DNA from: a virus | Length of the DNA stretch: 43,383 nucleotides | IMG/VR virus record: IMGVR_UViG_3300048838_000169 | Coordinates: 1-43,383 of that record | Reading direction: 5' to 3' (one strand) | In this document: piece by piece, positions 5,809 to 13,728 of the stretch | Layout of the letters: each line of letters begins with the position of its first letter | Numbering within the stretch: position 1 is the stretch's first letter | Made by a program: the position numbers and the translations under genes | Notes under the pieces: model-generated | What the model was told of the DNA's origin: nothing | Database searches by the model: none | The model's input: only the letters and a program-made list of their open reading frames with translations

Positions 5809-5933
5809 TGAAAATAGCTGTGATTAACAGAAAATACAACGTTGGAGGAAAACTAATTAGATTTAGAAAAATGGGAAATCACGGCTTTTTGATTGCTGTT
5901 TTTAAGTACGAATTTAGATTTTATAAAAAATGA
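5808..5933 (+). CDS. small basic protein, 41 aa
   Basis: ATG 5808 overlaps the endolysin stop (TGATG) and its own stop overlaps the next ATG (ATGA at 5930), so coupling on both sides supports translation. Begins MKIAVINRKYNVGGK and is beta-rich and basic. No family recognised. Confidence 0.6.
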   Translation: MKIAVINRKYNVGGKLIRFRKMGNHGFLIAVFKYEFRFYKK

Positions 5934-6475
5934 AACAAACAACCGCATACATTCTAATCTTCGCTTTAGGCTTTGCAGCTGCGTTTATGTTAAGAAATTG
6001 TTCTAAAATCGAACAAAAAGTAATAGACAGTCAATCGCTAATCGATAGCCTAAAGAATGAAAACGATCATTTACTCGATGAGGTGTTTGATTTAGAGGAC
6101 AAGTTCTTAGATCTAGATTCAATTAACGCAGCACACCTCACGACTTATTACAGAGGCAAAGAAACGATTAAAATACTTAAAGAGAAGGTAATTATCACCG
6201 ACACTGTAATCATTCGTTACACAGACGCTTTAGAGGCGCAAATCGAAACGTGCGATACTATTATAGCTACGCAAGGAGAAATGATTACAAACTTAGAAGT
6301 TCAAAACGGCAACCTGAAAGAAGTAGTGGCAAATGACAGTACTATAATTGAGGCATTAGAAAAGGACATCAAAAAAAAGAAGCGTAAAATCTTTATTCTC
6401 AAAATCGAAAGAGTGCTTTATCCTGTAATTGTTGCTGTTGGATTAGGTTATTTAATTGTTAGCTCTCAAAATTAA
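5930..6475 (+). CDS. spanin-like membrane-anchored coiled-coil protein
   Basis: 181 aa with an N-terminal membrane segment (ILIFALGFAAAFML, about residues 8-21), a long acidic coiled coil (about 24-155) and a second hydrophobic segment near the C-terminus (YPVIVAVGLGYLIV, about 163-176). This Rz-like layout next to an endolysin suggests a spanin or other lysis accessory; the two-TM topology resembles unimolecular spanins, though no lipobox is seen. Overlaps the previous gene by 4 bases. Functional call is from context. Confidence 0.6.
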   Translation: MKQTTAYILIFALGFAAAFMLRNCSKIEQKVIDSQSLIDSLKNENDHLLDEVFDLEDKFLDLDSINAAHLTTYYRGKETIKILKEKVIITDTVIIRYTDALEAQIETCDTIIATQGEMITNLEVQNGNLKEVVANDSTIIEALEKDIKKKKRKIFILKIERVLYPVIVAVGLGYLIVSSQN

Positions 6476-6530
6476 TCTTCCTCATTTTCAAGCAGTTACA
6501 AAATAATCTAAAAACAATTTATTCAAATTG

Positions 6531-6560
6531 TTGAATATTAAATAAATATTCTTATATTTG
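6531..6560 (+). promoter_or_regulatory. Bacteroidota-type promoter with shared leader
   Basis: TTG 6531-6533, 19-nt spacer, TATATTTG 6553-6560. The leader ends TAAAACAACGATTATG. This leader is repeated, nearly unchanged, after the -7 boxes at 12135 and 19169 and in weaker form after 11795, with 25-30 nt from box to ATG each time. Confidence 0.75.
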
Positions 6561-6585
6561 AATATAACCTTTTAAAACAACGATT

Positions 6586-6927
6586 ATGAAAACAATGAAA
6601 GACATTTTAACAGAGAATAGAGAATCAGTAATTTCTTCAATTAAGTTTGTTTTCAAAATTTGGAAAGCAGAAGATTTGAAAGTAAAAATGGTTGAATTTT
6701 TAGATTTTGCAAACACTAATTACTCTGTTGATTCATTAATAAATTCAGATAGGGTAAAAACAGATTTAAAGTATATGGTTCAAAAAATGAAAATTTCTCA
6801 GAAAACTAAAACTGATAAAAGAAAATGGTATGAAATCGCAGAAGACATCGCAGACCAAAGAGGTTTATCAAGATGTTCAAGAACAGGGATTTTTACAGAC
6901 ATAAATGGAAAAGTTGTAAATATTTAA
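6586..6927 (+). CDS. hypothetical protein, 113 aa, behind a strong promoter
   Basis: Starts MKTMKDILTENRESVIS, 26 nt after the TATATTTG box. Helical and basic; the C-terminal part (KWYEIAEDIADQRGLSRCSRTGIFTDINGKVV) could be a small nucleic-acid-binding unit, but no family is assigned. First gene of a three-gene operon with 6939 and 7166, likely early and regulatory by position. Confidence 0.65.
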   Translation: MKTMKDILTENRESVISSIKFVFKIWKAEDLKVKMVEFLDFANTNYSVDSLINSDRVKTDLKYMVQKMKISQKTKTDKRKWYEIAEDIADQRGLSRCSRTGIFTDINGKVVNI

Positions 6928-6938
6928 AATTTAATATT

Positions 6939-7172
6939 ATGAAAACTCAAATACAAAAAAAATTAGAAATTATTTTAACAAATGCACAAGATTTGTCTTT
7001 TGAACATGGTAGAAATTCTGTTGATGTTCATATTTGGGATAATGATGGTGATAAAATTTTAACGTGCAGGGGTGAGGATTGTGATTTATGGTTAAAGTTT
7101 TTTGATTATGGTTCTTTAATTTCTGATGACGTAGAGTTAAATAAAAAATACTTAGAATTAATTTTATGCTAA
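6939..7172 (+). CDS. hypothetical protein, 77 aa
   Basis: ATG 6939 (MKTQIQKKLEIIL) is chosen over an upstream in-frame start at 6873 because it follows the previous stop by 12 bases and has the TTAATATTATG context. Acidic alpha/beta protein (VDVHIWDNDGDKI). Overlaps the following HTH gene by 7 bases. No family recognised. Confidence 0.6.
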   Translation: MKTQIQKKLEIILTNAQDLSFEHGRNSVDVHIWDNDGDKILTCRGEDCDLWLKFFDYGSLISDDVELNKKYLELILC

Positions 7173-7342
7173 AAAAACTAAACACCTTCTTCAAAAGCCC
7201 CGTCATCAATAAGGCTGGGTTTTGCAAAGAAGCAGGAATAAGCCAGCAATATTTAAACTCAGTGCTTGCAGGTCGCTATCCTTTAACTGATAAATTTGTT
7301 AAGAAAATAATGCCGACTTTGAATAAATATGGTTATCTTTGA
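7166..7342 (+). CDS. small helix-turn-helix protein, XRE/Cro-like
   Basis: 58 aa, ATG 7166, stop 7340-7342, beginning MLKKLNTFFKS. The segment KAGFCKEAGISQQYLNSVLAGRYPLT (about residues 16-41) fits a Cro/CI-type HTH: AGISQQYLNSVLAG as turn and recognition helix. Too short for a full CI repressor (no dimerisation or cleavage domain), so probably a Cro-like transcription switch. Last gene before the terminator at 7395. Confidence 0.7.
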   Translation: MLKKLNTFFKSPVINKAGFCKEAGISQQYLNSVLAGRYPLTDKFVKKIMPTLNKYGYL

Positions 7343-7394
7343 TATAAATCCACGGCTCATTCTTGAGCTAGTTGTTTTTAAAAGGTTTCAAAAG

Positions 7395-7421
7395 GTGCGG
7401 CTCGTTACCGCACTTTTTTTT
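7395..7421 (+). terminator. Rho-independent terminator ending the early regulator operon
   Basis: Stem GTGCGG (7395-7400) / CCGCAC (7408-7413), 7-nt loop, then eight T. The T-run merges into the next promoter box. Confidence 0.85.
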
Positions 7422-7428
7422 ATATTTG
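7421..7428 (+). promoter_or_regulatory. TATATTTG -7 box fused to the terminator T-run
   Basis: TATATTTG follows the T-tract directly and the ATG of the next gene is at 7435, only 6 bases on, so a transcript would be leaderless or nearly so. No good TTG is seen at the -33 position, which would lie inside the terminator stem. Confidence 0.4.
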
Positions 7429-7434
7429 CCTTTA

Positions 7435-7800
7435 ATGGCAACAAGGAATAACATTAAGGTGTTTGAAAACGTAGTAATGACTGCACCGAGCGACTTTGTT
7501 TATGAGCTTTCGGCAGATTACAACATTAGTTTTCAAGCTTATTGGACTGGTCTTGTTGGGGAGGCGAAATTCTCACTTTTTTACTCTTTGGATGGGGTGC
7601 ATTTTGATAAATACCCTTTGAAGGAATTAGAGGCTGGGGTTATTTATTACGACATTCCAATAGTTGGCGCAGATGAAAGTTTTAGCTTTAAACTTAACAC
7701 AATTGGAAGCGGATTCCTAAAGTTCAGCTACTCAAATAATACAGCTTCAAGTGGCACAATAAACGGACGTCTGAACATTATGGACAATAAACACTACTAG
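7435..7800 (+). CDS. hypothetical structural-type protein, 121 aa
   Basis: ATG 7435 (MATRNNIKVFENVVM) is chosen because the longer frame from 7372 runs through the terminator. Beta-sandwich-like sequence with FSLFYSLDGVHFDKYPL and a Ser/Gly/Asn-rich end, as in phage tail accessory or fibre-attachment proteins. First of six linked genes, apparently a second structural block. Virion role inferred from composition and neighbours. Confidence 0.6.
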   Translation: MATRNNIKVFENVVMTAPSDFVYELSADYNISFQAYWTGLVGEAKFSLFYSLDGVHFDKYPLKELEAGVIYYDIPIVGADESFSFKLNTIGSGFLKFSYSNNTASSGTINGRLNIMDNKHY

Positions 7801-7802
7801 CG

Positions 7803-8624
7803 ATGGGGGTGGTTTATTTAGATGGTTATGGTATCGCAGGAGGTGGTGGTGGCGGAGGCTCACAAATAATCGTTGTTGCTAATTACTCAGCACTACCAGC
7901 AGCGAACACAGTAACGGGTAAGTATTATTGGAGTTCAAATACAGAATATTTCTTTGCCATCCCTTTTGTTAGGTATAGCGGTCTTTATTACTCTAACGGG
8001 ACTAATTGGGAGTATCAAGGAACGCCAATGAAAGCAACACAATCACAGGTAAACACGGGCACGGATAACACAATGTTCGTTACTCCTTTGACATTTACAA
8101 ATAGCAATAAAATTGTAAATTCCTTTCAAAAAAACGTTGACGATTCAGATGACGTTACGGAGGGTATTGCTCAAGGCTTTGTGCCTCTACCTGAGCCATT
8201 TGATGTTAACTACTATCTAAGCGGTTTAAGAACGTGGGCTTTGTTGCCAGTTGTTACTGGAGATGACGGTGAAACGAACTTTCCCAGCGGAGTAACACTC
8301 GGAACAGCTATAAGCTACACAATAACAGCTAATACGAACAATTTAGTTGTTCCCGACATCGAAACAGCTATTGTATTACGATTAACATCAACGGGCAATT
8401 TTAGTTTAACTGGCCTTGTTCCGTTTAACAACGCTAAAGCTTGGATGCTGTTTATTGTTAATGTAGGTGTAAAAAATATTATTTTTCCTGACAATTCTGC
8501 TAGTTCCGCCGCTCAAAATAGATGGCTACTTGGGGCAAATAAGACCGTTCAAGCAAACGAAGGTATTATCTTTTTTTACGACCCAATTTCAAACCGCTGG
8601 AGGGGTGGAGGAATTAATATTTAA
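7803..8624 (+). CDS. putative tail fibre or tail-associated protein, 273 aa
   Basis: Starts MGVVYLDGYGIAGGGGGGGSQ: a short N-terminus followed by a seven-glycine linker, then GLYYSNGTNWEYQG and ATQSQVNTGTDNTMFVTPLTF, a motif typical of tail fibre attachment regions. The C-terminal half is beta-rich, ending with an NRWRGGGINI tail. Probably a distal tail or fibre protein; family-level evidence only. Confidence 0.6.
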   Translation: MGVVYLDGYGIAGGGGGGGSQIIVVANYSALPAANTVTGKYYWSSNTEYFFAIPFVRYSGLYYSNGTNWEYQGTPMKATQSQVNTGTDNTMFVTPLTFTNSNKIVNSFQKNVDDSDDVTEGIAQGFVPLPEPFDVNYYLSGLRTWALLPVVTGDDGETNFPSGVTLGTAISYTITANTNNLVVPDIETAIVLRLTSTGNFSLTGLVPFNNAKAWMLFIVNVGVKNIIFPDNSASSAAQNRWLLGANKTVQANEGIIFFYDPISNRWRGGGINI

Positions 8625-8633
8625 TTTTACAAT

Positions 8634-8858
8634 ATGGAAGAAAAGTTAAAACAATTGGTTAAAGAAATACTGCATGACGAGATTTCTTATAAGCTTGCGG
8701 ATGGTATAGATTCTACGCAAGACATAGAAGAGAGTATTTATAAAGGATTATTACTAGCTATTAAAATAGCTAATGGAGAGGATGTGGATGTAAAAAAAGA
8801 GTTTGAGTACATTCCTCCATCTGAAAAGAATTATTGTGTTTTTGATGACGGAAAATGA
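8634..8858 (+). CDS. hypothetical protein, 74 aa
   Basis: MEEKLKQLVKEILHDEI start; acidic helical protein ending in IPPSEKNYCVFDDGK. Overlaps the next gene by 4 bases (ATGA). No family recognised; lies within the 7435-11726 structural operon. Confidence 0.6.
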   Translation: MEEKLKQLVKEILHDEISYKLADGIDSTQDIEESIYKGLLLAIKIANGEDVDVKKEFEYIPPSEKNYCVFDDGK

Positions 8859-9469
8859 GGCTTTGGATTGAAAATATTGAGAATTTACCCGCTGTTGTTT
8901 GGCAGCTAGAAGCACCTAGCCAAAACTACACTGATTGCACGAACGACATTGTTAAGTGGGATTCTCACGGATTATTAGCTAAAACAGAAACGGACCAATT
9001 TGATTATAAGCGTGTTCGTGATAAGTTAATCCCATTAATTATTGCAGCGGTTTATCCCGATTTTTCTAATTGGGCAAATGTTAGTCAAGAAGTAAGGGTA
9101 ATTGCGGCTAAGTGGATTATCGCCCCCTATGCTTTACGAGTAACCGTACATTCAGAGGAGCAAGATTTGATTTATTTTGGTGAAATGTACGAAAAAAGCA
9201 AAGCGAGCAGAAAGGTTATAGTAGCGAAACTAGCTAATCATGTAGCTGTTAATTACTATCGAACAGGTGTAATTACAGAAGCTCAAGCGGCATCATTTAC
9301 ACTTGATACTTCAAGTTTGGTTTATGAATATTTAGAATTTAGTTCTAGCTCATTCAGACAGTGGCTTACTAATGCTGCCCCTTATGAGAATGACGGGTTT
9401 GCTCAAAAAGATTATTATTCAGAAGGTTTAAAAAACGAATTACTTCAAATATATTACGGAAACTTATGA
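8855..9469 (+). CDS. hypothetical structural-block protein, 204 aa
   Basis: Starts MRLWIENIENLPAVVWQL. Mixed alpha/beta with a long central helical part (VRVIAAKWIIAPYALRV...KASRKVIVAKLANHVAVNYY, interrupted). It resembles, in style only, uncharacterised proteins of Bacteroidota phages next to DUF1353 genes. Four-base overlaps on both sides. Confidence 0.6.
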   Translation: MRLWIENIENLPAVVWQLEAPSQNYTDCTNDIVKWDSHGLLAKTETDQFDYKRVRDKLIPLIIAAVYPDFSNWANVSQEVRVIAAKWIIAPYALRVTVHSEEQDLIYFGEMYEKSKASRKVIVAKLANHVAVNYYRTGVITEAQAASFTLDTSSLVYEYLEFSSSSFRQWLTNAAPYENDGFAQKDYYSEGLKNELLQIYYGNL

Positions 9470-9885
9470 CACCAGAAAAGCACACATACATAGAACTAGC
9501 CTACGTTTTAGGAAAAAGAAGTAACAAGCAAATGTTCGATAACAGCTGGATGCTACTTGAGAATTTAAGAGTAACGTTGTCAACTGGCGAAACTATCACA
9601 ATACCAAACGGATTTAGAACGGATTTAAGCTCAATCCCTGAGTTTATGTGGGGGTTAATGAAGCCTTATGGCGACTTTATTTTAGCTCCTATTGTACACG
9701 ACTGGATGTATCGAACTAATTTTAAAGAAAAAGAACTAGGAGCTAAAGGGGCTCGAAAATTCGCAGACGATGAAATGTACTGGATTTCAAGCCAAGTAAA
9801 TAAAAAGCACTGGTACAACCGCTTAGATAATTGGTTACGTTGGAAGGGATGTCGTATATTTGGAGCTAAAACATACAAAAAATGA
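9466..9885 (+). CDS. DUF1353 family protein
   Basis: 139 aa with the DUF1353 signature: IPNGFRTDLSSIPEFMW (residues about 47-63) and PIVHDWMYRTN (about 75-85), then a charged helix and KKHWYNRLDNWLRWKG. DUF1353 proteins are common in tailed phages near tail and lysis genes; function is unknown, though the conserved His-Asp and Asp residues suggest metal binding. Overlaps both neighbours by 4 bases. Confidence 0.85.
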   Translation: MTPEKHTYIELAYVLGKRSNKQMFDNSWMLLENLRVTLSTGETITIPNGFRTDLSSIPEFMWGLMKPYGDFILAPIVHDWMYRTNFKEKELGAKGARKFADDEMYWISSQVNKKHWYNRLDNWLRWKGCRIFGAKTYKK

Positions 9886-11726
9886 AGGCTTATTTTTCGA
9901 TTGCAGGGTTATTTGATGAGGTAAAATTCAATTCTGGAAAAGAGGTAAAATTAGCGCTTAACTCGATTAAAGTCGATGGGGTTGAGCAGTTAACCGCTGC
10001 TTTCTCTAGCGAAATTGTACCAGCTTTTGTAAACCCTCACACGGGTAATTTATGGCAATTTGCAAACTGTAACGCTGCTATGACTAGCTGCTCGATTGCA
10101 GGTACGCCAAATAGTTTTAACCCTTTCAAGGAGGCTTTCGGCTTGGTTTATTCCGATACCGTTGGAGGTGTTGCAAGGGGTGAAATAACAGGCACGCAAA
10201 CAACGAGCGTTTACGGATTTGAGCAGTTCGGTTTTGGGTTTGATACTATTGATGTGCCTGTGAATGATATTGCTGGGGGTGGTTCTACGGGAGCAACTAA
10301 AGAGGGTATGTTTTGGCTTGATGTGGATTATTCGTTGAGCTTTGAGATGGAAATATACATTGAATTAAAAAACGCATCGGGTTACGTTTACAGCAAAAAG
10401 AAACACACTTATACTTTCGATTCTGCTAACTGCTCTTTTACTTACACAGTTGAAGAGATTGGCACAAAGTTTTTCGCTAGGGTGTTAAGCACGATTCACC
10501 CGTCTTATGTGGCTAATAACGCTACTTTTTCTTTAACAAAAGGAAACGACACTCAAAGCACTCCATTCGCAGACGCTTTCACAATGGGCACGGCAATAAA
10601 CGCAGGTGATATTGATTTTGTTACGGCTAATTGGGCCTCCATATCTTCTACCTTTTTTGTTGTTGAAGGAAATGACAAGGAGGCAATAGCTGTTACTTTT
10701 CAAGATTCAAACGTTACCGTGTTCAACCAAGGAACATCGGCATACACGTCTGTTACCACCATGCTTTCCTTCCTTTCAGGAGGATTGAACGGATGGATAA
10801 CGCCTAGTTGCGGTGCAAGTGGAAACCCTAATGATGATCCTATTGTAACTCAAGCGCTGGGTATATTACAAGCTGCAAGGGTTGTGCCTGTGCAAGTGTT
10901 TGATTTTGCAACAACTAAAACTTGCTGCTATTTTTCGCCTGTTTTTGCTCACTTGGTTGACACTGATAGCTGGAAGAATGATGTTAATAGCTTTATTTTA
11001 AAGCGTGATTTTGCAAGCGAAACTATTGATTTAGTCTTACTTAAAGATGGTGGATTGAGCAACGGAGGCACTGATATTCCTCTAATTGATAATACCTATG
11101 GCACTTATTATGATTTTGGCAACTTGTCAAACTCAAATTACAAAGGCTATCAAATCGAATGGCAGAAAGTGCTGCAAGTAGAAGGAGAGGGAAGTTACCA
11201 ACTGCAAGCAACAAGCACGCTTATAAGCGGCGTTGTTACGGAATTTAGCTTGGTGTTTAAGCTGAAAAGCTACACGGAAGAAGCGGTTAAAGGTACTGTT
11301 CGTGTACAATCAATTATGAATGGCTTTTTACGCCACACTGGATTTAATTACAAAGGCTTGCAGTGGAAGGATGGCATAAGGGTAAGAGGTATGTTTGGTA
11401 ATAGGCAAGCTGAATATGAGCAAGAACAAATCATTTACACCAACAGAAACTCTGTACAATTACGAAGTGAAATGATTAACAACTACGTGCTTGAAACATC
11501 TCATATTCCTTCTTGCGTTACTGATTTGTTTATTGAATATCACAACTTTGCTAATCACTTACTTATCACTGACTATAACCCTGTAAATCACGTTAAGACA
11601 TACGTAGATAAGAAGGTAGTGTTTGATTCGATGGAGGAAATTGATTACAAGGGCGTAACGGATAGAGCGCCGCTAAGAATAAAGTATAAAGATTTTACGC
11701 AAAACTTTTTAAAATCTAATTGCTAA
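9882..11726 (+). CDS. large structural protein, 614 aa, probably tail
   Basis: Starts MKAYFSIAGLFDEVKFN. Long beta-rich protein with many Thr/Ser/Asn, several Cys in the first half, and a C-terminal part with charged strands (YVDKKVVFDSMEEIDYKG). Size, composition and its place as last gene before a terminator suggest a baseplate or receptor-binding protein. No motif proves this; it could also be a head decoration. Confidence 0.55.
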   Translation: MKAYFSIAGLFDEVKFNSGKEVKLALNSIKVDGVEQLTAAFSSEIVPAFVNPHTGNLWQFANCNAAMTSCSIAGTPNSFNPFKEAFGLVYSDTVGGVARGEITGTQTTSVYGFEQFGFGFDTIDVPVNDIAGGGSTGATKEGMFWLDVDYSLSFEMEIYIELKNASGYVYSKKKHTYTFDSANCSFTYTVEEIGTKFFARVLSTIHPSYVANNATFSLTKGNDTQSTPFADAFTMGTAINAGDIDFVTANWASISSTFFVVEGNDKEAIAVTFQDSNVTVFNQGTSAYTSVTTMLSFLSGGLNGWITPSCGASGNPNDDPIVTQALGILQAARVVPVQVFDFATTKTCCYFSPVFAHLVDTDSWKNDVNSFILKRDFASETIDLVLLKDGGLSNGGTDIPLIDNTYGTYYDFGNLSNSNYKGYQIEWQKVLQVEGEGSYQLQATSTLISGVVTEFSLVFKLKSYTEEAVKGTVRVQSIMNGFLRHTGFNYKGLQWKDGIRVRGMFGNRQAEYEQEQIIYTNRNSVQLRSEMINNYVLETSHIPSCVTDLFIEYHNFANHLLITDYNPVNHVKTYVDKKVVFDSMEEIDYKGVTDRAPLRIKYKDFTQNFLKSNC

Positions 11727-11734
11727 AAAAAAAC

Positions 11735-11762
11735 AATCCTGATTAAGTTCAGGATTTTTTTT
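11735..11762 (+). terminator. Rho-independent terminator
   Basis: Perfect stem AATCCTGA (11735-11742) / TCAGGATT (11749-11756), 6-nt loop, followed by T's. Ends the 7435-11726 operon. Confidence 0.9.
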
Positions 11763-11794
11763 GCTAAAAAATAGTATTATTAAATAAATAATTC

Positions 11795-11802
11795 TAGATT
11801 TG
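11795..11802 (+). promoter_or_regulatory. TAGATTTG -7 box, recombination operon
   Basis: TAGATTTG with a leader ending AACTAACGAATATGG before the ATG at 11832. It resembles the shared leader of the promoters at 6553, 12135 and 19169. No convincing TTG at -33. Confidence 0.5.
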
Positions 11803-11831
11803 TACTCATAAATCTTTAAAAACTAACGAAT

Positions 11832-11963
11832 ATGGAAGAACAAGAAGAAATAAACTGTCCAGTCTGTGAAGATACAGGCAAAGTGCAAATATTTAATTGC
11901 AGCTCGTCTTGCGACTATTGCGCTGACTGCTACGCAACAACTCAATGCCCAGAATGTCAATGA
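11832..11963 (+). CDS. zinc-ribbon-like micro-protein, 43 aa
   Basis: ATG 11832, TGA 11961-11963. Nine cysteines in 43 residues: CPVC near residue 9, then CSSSCDYCADC (about 23-33) and CPEC near the end. This spacing suggests one or two zinc knuckles. It has its own promoter and couples to the next gene by ATGA. Probably nucleic-acid or protein binding; no family assigned. Confidence 0.65.
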   Translation: MEEQEEINCPVCEDTGKVQIFNCSSSCDYCADCYATTQCPECQ

Positions 11964-12124
11964 AAAAACACGTTATTATTTACCACTCCGTCCAATCAAT
12001 GGAGGTTTACAGCAACTTTAAGAAGATGTGTAAAATTAAAGAGTTGCCGTACCATTCCCTGAAAGGAAAAAAATTCCCAATTGAAGGGAATAAATATTTT
12101 ATTTACAAAATTAGAATTATTTAA
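11960..12124 (+). CDS. small KxPI-type basic protein, 54 aa (paralogue of 2331-2504)
   Basis: ATG 11960 overlaps the previous stop. Begins MKKHVIIYHSVQSME. Pattern NFKKMCKIKELPYHSLKGKKFPI followed by YFIYKIRII matches in layout the 57-aa protein at 2331-2504. Basic; possibly a minimal HTH plus hairpin that binds DNA. Inference only. Confidence 0.6.
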   Translation: MKKHVIIYHSVQSMEVYSNFKKMCKIKELPYHSLKGKKFPIEGNKYFIYKIRII

Positions 12125-12134
12125 ACATTATTTC

Positions 12135-12142
12135 TATATTTG
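12135..12142 (+). promoter_or_regulatory. TATATTTG -7 box with shared leader
   Basis: TATATTTG, leader ending AAAAACAACGAATATG, ATG 12167. Same spacing (25 nt) as the promoter at 19169. It drives the ERF/exonuclease/SSB operon. The -33 element is not clear. Confidence 0.65.
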
Positions 12143-12166
12143 ATTAAACCTTTAAAAACAACGAAT

Positions 12167-12340
12167 ATGAAAGACAAACTAGAATTTAAGCTCATAGAGC
12201 TGCAACAAATGTTAGATGGCATTAATCACGACCTTGTTGACAAAGAAAACTTAACCATCGGGCAAATTGCCAGAATGAATGTCGAGAGAGCAAAAGTAAA
12301 ATTTGCAATTCAAATTCTTAAAGAAATCCAAAATGACTGA
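12167..12340 (+). CDS. small helical protein, 57 aa
   Basis: ATG 12167 follows the shared leader. Begins MKDKLEFKLIELQQML; predicted two-helix hairpin (LEFKLIELQQMLDGI and GQIARMNVERAKVKFAI). Overlaps the next start by 8 bases. Function unknown; first gene of the recombination operon. Confidence 0.65.
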   Translation: MKDKLEFKLIELQQMLDGINHDLVDKENLTIGQIARMNVERAKVKFAIQILKEIQND

Positions 12341-12488
12341 GGAACAAATCAAAGCAATTAAATTCGATTTGCTCAAAGAGTATATTGAAAAAGAATACGA
12401 ATATTATTCAATTAAAACAAAAGAAGGAAACTGGGACGCATCGCTCATCGCAAGGTTTATTTTAACTTTTAAATTTTTATTGAAATGA
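12333..12488 (+). CDS. small hypothetical protein, 51 aa
   Basis: ATG 12333 (MTEEQIKAIKFDLLKEYI) in the overlap with the preceding gene; stop overlaps the ERF start. Helical, with a hydrophobic end (ARFILTFKFLL). The flavobacterial-style coupling on both sides supports translation. No family recognised. Confidence 0.55.
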   Translation: MTEEQIKAIKFDLLKEYIEKEYEYYSIKTKEGNWDASLIARFILTFKFLLK

Positions 12489-12979
12489 AAAACATTATTA
12501 AAAAAATTCATGCTGCAAAGCTGGAAATCGGAAAAGTAGCAAAGAATGCTAAAAATCCACACTTTAAAAACACATACGCTGATTTAAACGCTTTAATTGA
12601 AGCAGTTGAGCCTATATTGCTCGAAAAAGGATTGGTGCTTTTACAGCCAATATCTGGGGGCGAGGTGAGGACAATTATTGCAGATGTTGAAAGCGGTGAG
12701 CAAATAGAGAGCGCAATGGTTTTACCTCCGATTGTAGACCCTCAGAAAATCGGTTCTGCGATTACTTACTTTCGAAGATACACTTTGCAAAGTCTTTTGA
12801 GCCTTCAAGCGGTTGATGACGATGGTAACGCTGCAAGTAGCGCAAAACAAACCCTCCCTTATTTGTCAGATGAACGCTTTAATGCAGCTTTAGCTAAAAT
12901 ACACAAAGGCGAATACACGATTGAAAAATTAAAATCTTCATTCACTTTAACACCATCGCAAAATGAGAAACTACGATAA
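12485..12979 (+). CDS. erf: ERF-family single-strand annealing recombinase
   Basis: 164 aa. Hallmarks of the ERF family are the N-terminal helix and NPHFKNTYADLNALIEAV (24-41), and GSAITYFRRYTLQSLLSL (90-107) followed by DDDGNAA. ERF anneals complementary single strands during phage recombination and circularisation. It is shorter than P22 Erf (about 204 aa), lacking much of the C-terminal domain. The partner exonuclease overlaps it by 17 bases and an SSB-like gene follows, forming a typical recombination operon. Confidence 0.88.
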   Translation: MKNIIKKIHAAKLEIGKVAKNAKNPHFKNTYADLNALIEAVEPILLEKGLVLLQPISGGEVRTIIADVESGEQIESAMVLPPIVDPQKIGSAITYFRRYTLQSLLSLQAVDDDGNAASSAKQTLPYLSDERFNAALAKIHKGEYTIEKLKSSFTLTPSQNEKLR

Positions 12980-13724
12980 CCTTAGATTACGGCCTTCTGA
13001 ATTTGGAAAGGTCGTTGTCGGATTAGATAAGCCTAATTTAACCGATAAGCAATCTCAAGAACTTCTAGATCTTCAAGCGAAAGAAAAGCGCACGGATTTA
13101 CAGGAGCAGAAGTTAGCTGATTTAATAGCTAAACGGGATGCGCCTAAAGAATTAAGTGAAGGTGCTAAAACGTACATTCGTGAAATGGTGGAGGCCGATG
13201 AATATGGTTATATTGATAGGATTGATAATAAATACTTTGATAAGGGCAATACTTGTGAGCAGCTTGGAATTGAGCTACTAAACCAAATCTTCTTTGAAGA
13301 ATATACAAAATTTCCCGAGGGCGCTTACTCTAATGAGTGGTTGATATCTAACGGCTGCGATATTCTACACGGAGATATAACGCGAGATGTTAAATGTAGC
13401 TGGTCAAAAAAAACGCACCCCAAGACTTGGGAGCAGGCTTACAATATCGTGTACGAATGGCAGGGAAGATGCTATATGAATTTATTCGGCAGTAAATTTC
13501 ACTTTGTTGACCATGTTCTTATTGACACTCCCGAACATTTGATTAAGTTTGAAGATGCTTCGCTGCATAAAATGTCAAATTTAACGCTTGAACAAAGACA
13601 CACATCTATACGTTTTGAGTTCTCAAAAGAACTGGATGAATTAATCCCTTTAGCGGTTAAACTAGCTAGAACATACGCAAACGAGTATCTAAATCAAATA
13701 AATAATAACAATAAAAACTATTAA
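12963..13724 (+). CDS. PD-(D/E)xK exonuclease (YqaJ/lambda-exo type)
   Basis: 253 aa. A conserved Glu in CEQLGIELLNQIF (about 98-110), then GDITRDVKCSWSKK (about 137-150), where D and DVK form the D..(D/E)xK core, and a later YEWQGRCYMNLF helix with the motif IV Gln. It should resect double-stranded ends to single strands for the ERF annealase encoded just upstream. A charged insert at residues 27-60 is unusual. The start overlaps erf by 17 bases. Confidence 0.75.
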   Translation: MRNYDNLRLRPSEFGKVVVGLDKPNLTDKQSQELLDLQAKEKRTDLQEQKLADLIAKRDAPKELSEGAKTYIREMVEADEYGYIDRIDNKYFDKGNTCEQLGIELLNQIFFEEYTKFPEGAYSNEWLISNGCDILHGDITRDVKCSWSKKTHPKTWEQAYNIVYEWQGRCYMNLFGSKFHFVDHVLIDTPEHLIKFEDASLHKMSNLTLEQRHTSIRFEFSKELDELIPLAVKLARTYANEYLNQINNNNKNY

Positions 13725-13728
13725 AAAA

